Origin: SAR202 cluster bacterium
Lineage (GTDB): Bacteria > Chloroflexota > Dehalococcoidia > Lucifugimonadales > VGZY01
DNA: 41,018 nucleotides
NCBI GenBank assembly: GCA_016872355.1
Contig: VGZY01000020.1
Coordinates: 1-41,018, forward strand
Direction of reading: 5' to 3'
The position numbers were made by a program, and so were the translations under genes. This document shows, piece after piece, positions 35,919 through 41,018 of this stretch (position 1 is the stretch's first letter; every line of letters starts with the position of its first letter). The notes beneath the pieces are model-generated. The model had not been told where the DNA came from. It ran no database searches and saw nothing but the letters and a program-made list of their open reading frames with translations.

Positions 35919-35974
35919 CCCTCCTCTCCCTTGAGGCACCCCGATGAATCGGGGTGCCTCAAGGGAGAGGAGGG
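35919..35974. repeat. 27-bp perfect palindrome
   Basis: 35919-35945 and 35948-35974 are exact reverse complements around a 2-base centre (GA). It can form a long hairpin or cruciform. It ends 39 bases before the next start codon. Confidence 0.9.
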
Positions 35975-36013
35975 GCTAGCGCATGACGCTCACATTATCC
36001 AGCGAGGTAACCT

Positions 36014-37999
36014 ATGACTCAACTCAATCCAGCCCGGGCGGCCGTTGCAGGGCTGCCTTCCATAAAGGCCACCAAAATCTCTGCGTCACCGGCGTGGGCG
36101 CTGATGCAGCGCCAGCTGATCGACCTGATCAATGAGGCCGCGCCCGCAATGATGCGGAAGTACTCTGAGCGCGGCAGCAACGCCTACTTCGCCGACGACG
36201 TTGACGACCAGTTCGAGATGTTCCATAACTGGGGGACGTTCTACGCCATCGGCGGCGGCGAGCACGTCCTGGACCTGGCGCTGGAGAAGTGGAACGCCGT
36301 AGCCCGCTGGAACGACGACTCCATCGTGAGCCGCAAGCGCCACTCAGAGTACTGGCACGGCGACCTGCGCCAGTACAACCAGCAGATACACAATGAGTAC
36401 TACAACCTGGCCACGCCCGGCGGGGCAGACTGGCACCACATGGGCGAGGGTAACCAGGCATTCTACGCCTTCGGGCTGGCCGACCCAACGATCTCCGAGA
36501 ACGTGCGCAGGGCCAGGCGGTTCGCCGCGATGTTCATGGGCGAAGACCCGAAGGCCGATAACTGGGACCCGAAATACAGGGTCTTCAGGTCGCCCATCAT
36601 CACTAGCGTCGGGCCGTACAGGAACGCCACAGTGGAGTTCGCCAAGGCGTGGCTCCAGGGCGGTGGACGCCGCTGGAAAATCGGATGGTATCCTGAGTCG
36701 CCGGTGCCCACAGGTCTCCGATCCTCGCTGTACCCCGTAGTCAAAGACCTGGAGGTCAACTGGTTCGAAACGGAAAAGCGACGAAACCAGATACTCGAGA
36801 TATTCAACCGCGTCGTCCTGGACGGCGATGTTGCCAACAGCCTCGCCGCGACCGCCCTCATGACGAACGCGTACCTGTACACCGGCGACGAGAAGTACAG
36901 GAGGTGGGTGCTCGAGTACGTTGAAGTGTGGATGGACCGCATCCGCAAGAACAACGGCATCATCCCGGACAACGTGGGACCGCACGGCATCATCGGCGAG
37001 CACCGCGAAGGGGTGTGGTTCGGCGGCCTGTACGGCTGGAACTACTACATGGGCATGAACGTAATCTTCCACGGCGCTACCGTCGCATCGGAATGCGCTC
37101 TAATGCTCACTGGCGACTACGGGTACCTGGACCTGCTGCGGTCGCAGCTCAAGATGCTTTTCAGCCACTCCTACAAGAGGGCGGACGGCCAGCTAATGGT
37201 CCCGACGCGAGCCAGCAGGGACGGCTGGACGCACGACACGGCCGGCAAGCCGCGCCCGTTCCGCCTGCAAGACATCGCCCACCTCTACCACGCGTCGCAG
37301 TCCGCCGAAGACCGCTCGATGATTGAATGGCTCCGCGCGGGGGACGTGGTCCGCGACTGGAACGCCATCCCCAGGCGGCACGAGAAGAACGAGGGTGAGG
37401 CCGAGGCTGCTCGCTTCCAGTACTACCAGGGCCGCAACCCCGGGTGGCCGGAACAGACCCTCAGCCAGGATTACCAGATAGCGGTGGAGGCCTTCCGCAA
37501 GATCGTGGAGGAGAAGCGCGACCCGGAGCAGCAGATCGTTGAGAACGCCAGCCCTGGCGACCCGATTATCACAAAGGGCCTCGTGAACACCACAATGGGT
37601 TCCCCGCAGAACGTCTACTGCGGCGGCCTGCTGCGGGCGACGGTCCGGTACTTCGACATCGATAACAACCGCCCGGGCCTGCCGGCGGATGTGGGGGCGC
37701 TCGTGGACAGGCTGGAGCCGCGGTTGGTGGGCATCCAGCTTGTCAACACCAGCGCTACCGAGACGCGCAACCTCATCGTCCACGCAGGCGCGTTCGGCGA
37801 GCACCAGTTCACAGAGGTCACATTCCGGAAGGAGGGCGACGCCGGTCTGACTGCCACGCGCGTGGACGGCAAGGACTTCGCCGTCACTCTCCCGCCGATG
37901 ACCTCGATTCACGTGGACGCCGGGCTGCAACGGTTCGCCAACAGGCCATCATACGCATTCCCCTGGCACGGGGACCGGGTGCCAGTGCCGTTCGGATAG
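36014..37999 (+). CDS. Uncharacterised protein, probable (alpha/alpha)-toroid carbohydrate-active enzyme
   Basis: 661 residues; ATG with GAGG upstream. No signal peptide. I do not recognise a named family with certainty. The many Trp/Tyr/His-rich helices, for example 'FHNWGTFYAIGGGEHVLDLALEKWNAV' (~69-95), 'NLATPGGADWHHMGEGNQAFYAFGLADPT' (~131-159) and 'TALMTNAYLYTGDEKYRRWVLEYVEVWMDRI' (~280-310), have the periodicity of six-hairpin glycosidase or heparinase-like toroids. The C-terminal ~130 residues ('VGIQLVNTSATETRNLIVHAGAFGEHQFTEV') look like a beta-sandwich accessory domain. The neighbourhood (sugar dehydrogenases, aldolase, SGNH hydrolase) is consistent with breakdown of a modified sugar. 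The function is inferred only. Confidence 0.7.
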   Translation: MTQLNPARAAVAGLPSIKATKISASPAWALMQRQLIDLINEAAPAMMRKYSERGSNAYFADDVDDQFEMFHNWGTFYAIGGGEHVLDLALEKWNAVARWNDDSIVSRKRHSEYWHGDLRQYNQQIHNEYYNLATPGGADWHHMGEGNQAFYAFGLADPTISENVRRARRFAAMFMGEDPKADNWDPKYRVFRSPIITSVGPYRNATVEFAKAWLQGGGRRWKIGWYPESPVPTGLRSSLYPVVKDLEVNWFETEKRRNQILEIFNRVVLDGDVANSLAATALMTNAYLYTGDEKYRRWVLEYVEVWMDRIRKNNGIIPDNVGPHGIIGEHREGVWFGGLYGWNYYMGMNVIFHGATVASECALMLTGDYGYLDLLRSQLKMLFSHSYKRADGQLMVPTRASRDGWTHDTAGKPRPFRLQDIAHLYHASQSAEDRSMIEWLRAGDVVRDWNAIPRRHEKNEGEAEAARFQYYQGRNPGWPEQTLSQDYQIAVEAFRKIVEEKRDPEQQIVENASPGDPIITKGLVNTTMGSPQNVYCGGLLRATVRYFDIDNNRPGLPADVGALVDRLEPRLVGIQLVNTSATETRNLIVHAGAFGEHQFTEVTFRKEGDAGLTATRVDGKDFAVTLPPMTSIHVDAGLQRFANRPSYAFPWHGDRVPVPFG

Positions 38000-38010
38000 C
38001 TCCCTCCATT

Positions 38011-38060
38011 TCTCCCCCTTGACGGGGGAGATGTCGCCGCTTTGGGCGACAGAGAGGGTG
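38011..38060 (+). repeat. Palindromic repeat family 2, copy B
   Basis: TCTCCCCCTTGACGGGGGAG, then ATGTCGCCGCTTTGGGCGACAG and AGAGGGTG; aligned along its length with 24521-24572. Located 11 bases after the preceding stop codon. Confidence 0.85.
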
Positions 38061-38089
38061 TTGGGGCTGAGGGCTGGGGGCTCTGAACA

Positions 38090-38187
38090 TAGGGGCAATC
38101 CCCCGTGGTTGCCCCGGGGTTGGGACCGGATCTAAGGGCGAGGTCATGGAGCCGAACAGCCGGGCAGGCACGGGGACCTTCCCGTAC
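38090..38187 (+). repeat. TA-bounded double-hairpin repeat, second subtype copy B (diverged)
   Basis: Begins TAGGGGCAATCCCCCGTGG and ends GGGCAGGCACGGGGACCTTC-CCGTACG, aligning with both ends of 24609-24707 at the same overall length but with several changes on the right side. Confidence 0.65.
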
Positions 38188-38218
38188 GTGCAGAGGAAAG
38201 CCAAGGCAGGAGCATCTT

Positions 38219-38812
38219 GTGGTCAAGGTTGTTCTTATAGGCGATTCGATTCGTATGGGCTACCAGCCATTCGTTGCGAAGGCGCTGGAGCACTTCGGGG
38301 AGGTGTGGGGGCCGGCGGAGAACGGCGGCACAAGCTCCAACGTGCTGGCCCACCTGGACGCGTGGGTGATCAACAGGCAGCCGGACGTTGCGCACATCAA
38401 CGCCGGCCTGCACGATATCCGCCGGTGGTACGACGGTGGGTACATCAACGTGCCGCTGGACACGTACCTATACAACCTGGAGACCATCTTTCGGCGAGTC
38501 AAGTCCGAGACGAAGGCGCGCCTGGTCTGGGCCACCACTACGCCGGTGCACGAGGCGAAGCACAACGGCGCGCACGAGGAGGTGGGCGACTTCGAGCGCT
38601 ACAACGTCGATCTCCAGCAGTACAACACCGCCGCCCGCGCTCTCGCCGAGAAGATGGACGTGGAGATAAACGACCTCTACCAGCTTGTCACGGACAACAA
38701 CCCGAACCGGATACAGATGTACGACGGAGTCCACTTCAAGGACGAAGGCAACGCCATCCTTTCGAAGCGGGTCGCGGACATCATCAAGGGCGGCTGGAAG
38801 TGGAGGTGGTAG
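38219..38812 (+). CDS. SGNH/GDSL-family hydrolase
   Basis: 197 residues from GTG at 38219, with AGGAG at 38208-38212; the longer frame from 38105 runs through a repeat and is rejected. It is a cytoplasmic-type SGNH hydrolase: block I 'LIGDSIRMG' with Ser10, a Gly in 'ENGGTSSN' (block II), block III 'INAGLHDIR' where the usual Asn is His65, and block V 'YDGVHFKDEG' with Asp169 and His172. Family members are esterases, often removing acetyl groups from sugars. It is 3 bases upstream of phnA, so the two are co-translated. Confidence 0.87.
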   Translation: MVKVVLIGDSIRMGYQPFVAKALEHFGEVWGPAENGGTSSNVLAHLDAWVINRQPDVAHINAGLHDIRRWYDGGYINVPLDTYLYNLETIFRRVKSETKARLVWATTTPVHEAKHNGAHEEVGDFERYNVDLQQYNTAARALAEKMDVEINDLYQLVTDNNPNRIQMYDGVHFKDEGNAILSKRVADIIKGGWKWRW

Positions 38813-38815
38813 GCA

Positions 38816-40063
38816 ATGGCGAAATCTGCCGTTGAGCTTAACGGCGTTACCTATCGGATGCCGACCAGGCCGGTCATGGTCGTGTGCATCGACGGCGGAG
38901 ATCCCTCTTATATCCAGCACGGCTTGAAGCGGGGCTTCCTGCCGAATATCGCGGCGTTCGCTGCCAAAGGTTTCTCCGTCGTGGCAGAAGGCGCCATGCC
39001 TAGCCTGACCAACCCCAACAACATGTCCATAGTGACAGGTCGCCCCCCATCTGTGCACGGCATCTCCGGGAATTACTTCCTCGACCCTGCCACCGGCGCA
39101 GAGGTCATGATGAACGACCCGTCTTTCCTGCGCGCTGAGACCATCCTTTCCCGCTTCTCCCAGTCCGGAGCGAAGGTGGTGTCGATCACCGCGAAGGACA
39201 AGCTCCGCCAGATGCTGGGCAAGGGGCTGGACTTTGGGAACGGCTGCATCAATTTCTCGGCCGAGAAGGCGGACAGGGCGACGAAGGCGGAAAACGGGAT
39301 CGATGACGTGCTCCGGTTCGTTGGTCTGCCGCTTGCGGACGTGTACTCCGCCGATCTATCCCACTTTGTCCTTGAAGCTGGCGTGAAAATCCTCGAGAAA
39401 CACAGGCCGGAGATCATGTACCTGTCGCTCACGGACTATATCCAGCACAAGTACGCGCCGGGGACGCCGGAAGCCGACGACTTTTTCGCTAAGCTGGACC
39501 ACGCCTTCGGCCGGCTGGCGGGGCTCGGCGCGGTGGTGGCGATCACTGCGGATCACGGGATGAGCGATAAGTCGAAGCCTGAAGGCTCCCCGAACGTGCT
39601 GTACCTGCAGGACGCGTTGGACGCCGAATTCGGGCCGGGCCGCACCCGGGTAATCCTGCCGATCACCGACCCTTACGTTGTGCACCATGGCGCGCTGGGC
39701 GGCTTTAGCCGCGTCTATTGCGGTGTGGGAGTCCGCCCGCGGGACGTCCAGGCGTTCGCGCGATCTCTGCCGGGCGTTGAGGCCGTCTACGACAAAAAGA
39801 CCGCGTGCCGCACGTTCGAACAGCCAGCGGACAGGGAAGGGGACGTTGTCGTGATATCGAACGCGAACGCGGCGATAGGATCCTCGCAGGCGAAACATGA
39901 CCTTTCGGGACTGAAGGGGCACCGGCTGCGCTCGCATGGCGGCCTGGCGGAGCGGCGCGTGCCGGTTATCCTGTCTTCGCCCCTTAGCGCCGCCTACAGG
40001 CAGCGCGCGGCAGCAGGAGTCCGAAGCTACGAGATCTTCGACTACGCAATCAACGGGACGTAG
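38816..40063 (+). CDS. phnA: Phosphonoacetate hydrolase
   Basis: 415 residues; ATG 3 bases after the SGNH stop, with GGAGG at the end of that gene. It belongs to the alkaline-phosphatase superfamily. The metal ligands and nucleophile of Pseudomonas PhnA have clear counterparts: Asp26 ('VCIDGGDP'), Thr65 nucleophile ('SLTNPNNMS'), Asp207 and His211 ('TDYIQHKYAPG'), Asp246 and His247 ('ADHGMSD') and His374 ('SHGGLAERRVP'). The enzyme splits the C-P bond of phosphonoacetate to acetate and phosphate. No phnW/phnY neighbours are present, so related substrates remain possible. The stop codon TAG lies in the left end of a double-hairpin repeat. Confidence 0.9.
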   Translation: MAKSAVELNGVTYRMPTRPVMVVCIDGGDPSYIQHGLKRGFLPNIAAFAAKGFSVVAEGAMPSLTNPNNMSIVTGRPPSVHGISGNYFLDPATGAEVMMNDPSFLRAETILSRFSQSGAKVVSITAKDKLRQMLGKGLDFGNGCINFSAEKADRATKAENGIDDVLRFVGLPLADVYSADLSHFVLEAGVKILEKHRPEIMYLSLTDYIQHKYAPGTPEADDFFAKLDHAFGRLAGLGAVVAITADHGMSDKSKPEGSPNVLYLQDALDAEFGPGRTRVILPITDPYVVHHGALGGFSRVYCGVGVRPRDVQAFARSLPGVEAVYDKKTACRTFEQPADREGDVVVISNANAAIGSSQAKHDLSGLKGHRLRSHGGLAERRVPVILSSPLSAAYRQRAAAGVRSYEIFDYAINGT

Positions 40064-40153
40064 GGGCGTTCTATGAACCCCCTCGTTGGAGTGGAATACC
40101 GTTGATGCCTACCGTAATCCTTGGCAACCAGGGCGTTCATAGAACGCCCCTAC
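40060..40153. repeat. TA-bounded double-hairpin repeat, copy 2
   Basis: 94 bp. The arms 40060-40082 and 40131-40153 match those of 20435-20527 with one mismatch in the left arm; the interior is roughly three-quarters identical. Its first TA overlaps the phnA stop codon. Confidence 0.85.
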
Positions 40154-40200
40154 GATAGCTGCCTCCAACATAACGTATCTATTTATTCCTGAGGGATTAC

Positions 40201-40719
40201 ATGTACGGCAGCAGGCGCATGATCTACAAAGGCAAAGTGATCTCGCTGGTCGAAAACACGGTCAACATCGCCGGCAAGGAGATCAGGCTGGACCAAGTGG
40301 AGCACCCCGGATCGGCGACTGCCGTCCCGGTGTTGCCGGACGGCCGGATCATCCTTATCCGCCAGTACCGGTTCGCGATCTCTGACTGGCTCTGGGATAT
40401 ACCCGCCGGCCTCCTGGAGCAGGGCGAAGCGCCGGACGCATGCGCCGCCCGCGAAGTGGCCGAGGAGATCGGCTGGACCGTCGGCAAGCTTGAGTCTCTA
40501 GGCTCTATCGTCACGTCGCCGGGCTTCTCTAACCAGCGCGTCTTCATGTTCGTCGCGCACCTGCAGACTCAGGTGCAGCACTCCCGCGAGCACGGCGAGA
40601 TCATGACGATGCATACGAAGGACTGGGCCGAGATTGAGGGCATTCTGGCCCGGAACGAACTCTTAGACGCGAAGACGCTCGTGGCGCTCTACCGGTACGA
40701 AGCGATGCGGAGGCGGTAG
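40201..40719 (+). CDS. Nudix hydrolase, ADP-ribose pyrophosphatase-like
   Basis: 172 residues from ATG. A complete Nudix box lies at residues 70-92 (GX5EX7REVXEEXGW). It is preceded by 'VPVLPDGRIILIRQYRFAISDWLWDIPAG', the typical substrate-side sequence of NudF/ADP-ribose pyrophosphatases. 'ATAVPVL' and the downstream 'GSIVTSPGFSNQRVFMFVAHL' also match that subfamily, which splits ADP-ribose to AMP and ribose 5-phosphate. Single gene, 47 bases after the repeat. The stop TAG is followed by GGGGC, as in the repeat ends. Confidence 0.9.
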   Translation: MYGSRRMIYKGKVISLVENTVNIAGKEIRLDQVEHPGSATAVPVLPDGRIILIRQYRFAISDWLWDIPAGLLEQGEAPDACAAREVAEEIGWTVGKLESLGSIVTSPGFSNQRVFMFVAHLQTQVQHSREHGEIMTMHTKDWAEIEGILARNELLDAKTLVALYRYEAMRRR

Positions 40720-41018
40720 GGGCCGTCTGAAACGGCGCAATGGCGTCTCGAACGCGCAATATCCAGTTGACGCCGATCTCTCTGGGGCGGCGTGATTTGG
40801 AGAGCGCTGAAGGCGCGAGATAATTTACCCCAGGGTGCAGCCCACGTAGGCTTTGCGGAGTGGGCGTAGCCCTGGGTACCGGACCGAAGAATATCCTAAC
40901 GGCCTTGTAAGATAAAAAGAGACTGGCTGATGTATAAAATGTGAGATAGCGCGGCAGGCCGATCAGGCCTTGGTCCGACATTGTCGAGACCGTCCTTCAG
41001 CGAGGCCGCCGCGCAAAT
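40720..41018. other. Gene-free 3' end of window
   Basis: No supportable coding frame. It begins with a possible repeat end (GGTAGGGGCCGTCTGAAACG, with hairpin GCCGT/ACGGC). It also contains a weak inverted repeat (CCCAGGGTG...CCCTGGG, about 40830-40877). Confidence 0.4.

Larger units (their letters stand above)
35682..36013. other. Gene-free repeat region upstream of the alpha/alpha-toroid gene
   Basis: No gene. It contains a hairpin-forming repeat (about 35758-35810, CTTCTCC/GGAGAAG), an inverted copy of repeat family 2 (35833-35888) and a 27-bp palindrome (35919-35974). Confidence 0.6.

Noticed and set aside
38105-38218. N-terminal extension of the SGNH hydrolase
   Set aside because: It runs through a diverged repeat; GTG 38219 has AGGAG 6 bases upstream and begins at the first strand of the fold.
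40601-40981. A minus-strand open frame at the end of the window
   Set aside because: It overlaps the Nudix gene on the opposite strand and has no recognisable features or start signals.

Overview
The window looks like a piece of a GC-rich, free-living bacterial chromosome, most likely from the Chloroflexota (Dehalococcoidia/SAR202-like). That placement is an inference. It rests on a 23S rRNA gene with no 16S or 5S beside it, Pro/Thr-rich 'TPTAT' surface anchors, and repeated small paralog families (Gfo/Idh dehydrogenases, D-threonine-aldolase-like proteins, flavin oxidases). A phylogeny of the 23S gene (8214-11175) would settle it. No phage, plasmid or CRISPR genes were found.

Layout. 1-1068 is the 3' part of a membrane-anchored surface protein, closed by a strong terminator. 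1228-5376 carries a CinA-like/nucleotidylyltransferase fusion and then a tight ubiD-ubiA-ubiX operon (quinone-type prenylation and decarboxylation). 5405-7792 holds an orphan ThDP-binding subunit with its own promoter, a DUF5666-like lipoprotein on the minus strand and a PHP phosphoesterase. 8021-11410 is a self-contained RNA unit: promoter, leader, 23S rRNA with a long flanking processing stem, initiator tRNA-Met and terminator. 11515-20263 carries an FAD oxidoreductase, a heterodimeric ABC exporter, a RidA protein, an MFS transporter, an effector-binding protein and a pirin. 20588-24458 has RtcB and two tandem alanine-racemase-fold (type III PLP) proteins, one lacking the expected PLP lysine. 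25061-29424 has an SDR, a threonine synthase-NIL-MoaD-like operon that suggests thiocarboxylate sulfur transfer, a LON-domain protein and an AlaX editing protein. 29749-32414 has L-2-hydroxyglutarate oxidase, tRNA-Gly and two type II toxin-antitoxin modules (HicAB and BrnTA) facing each other. 32493-40719 looks catabolic: HpcH/HpaI aldolase, two Gfo/Idh dehydrogenases (the second broken by one amber codon), a large probable alpha/alpha-toroid protein, an SGNH hydrolase, a phosphonoacetate hydrolase and a Nudix hydrolase.

The gaps between genes hold small palindromic repeats. One family is about 93-122 bp long, is bounded by TA, and folds into a hairpin at each end. A second family (CTCCCCCTT...AGAGAGGGTG) twice lies next to a member of the first, forming a composite unit. 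The ends of the first family form the stop codon of phnA and perhaps of the Nudix gene. The most interesting items are the sulfur-carrier protein ending in Gly-Gly-Ala beside a threonine-synthase-like PLP enzyme, the PLP-lysine-less racemase-fold paralog, the autonomous 23S unit and the double-hairpin repeats.
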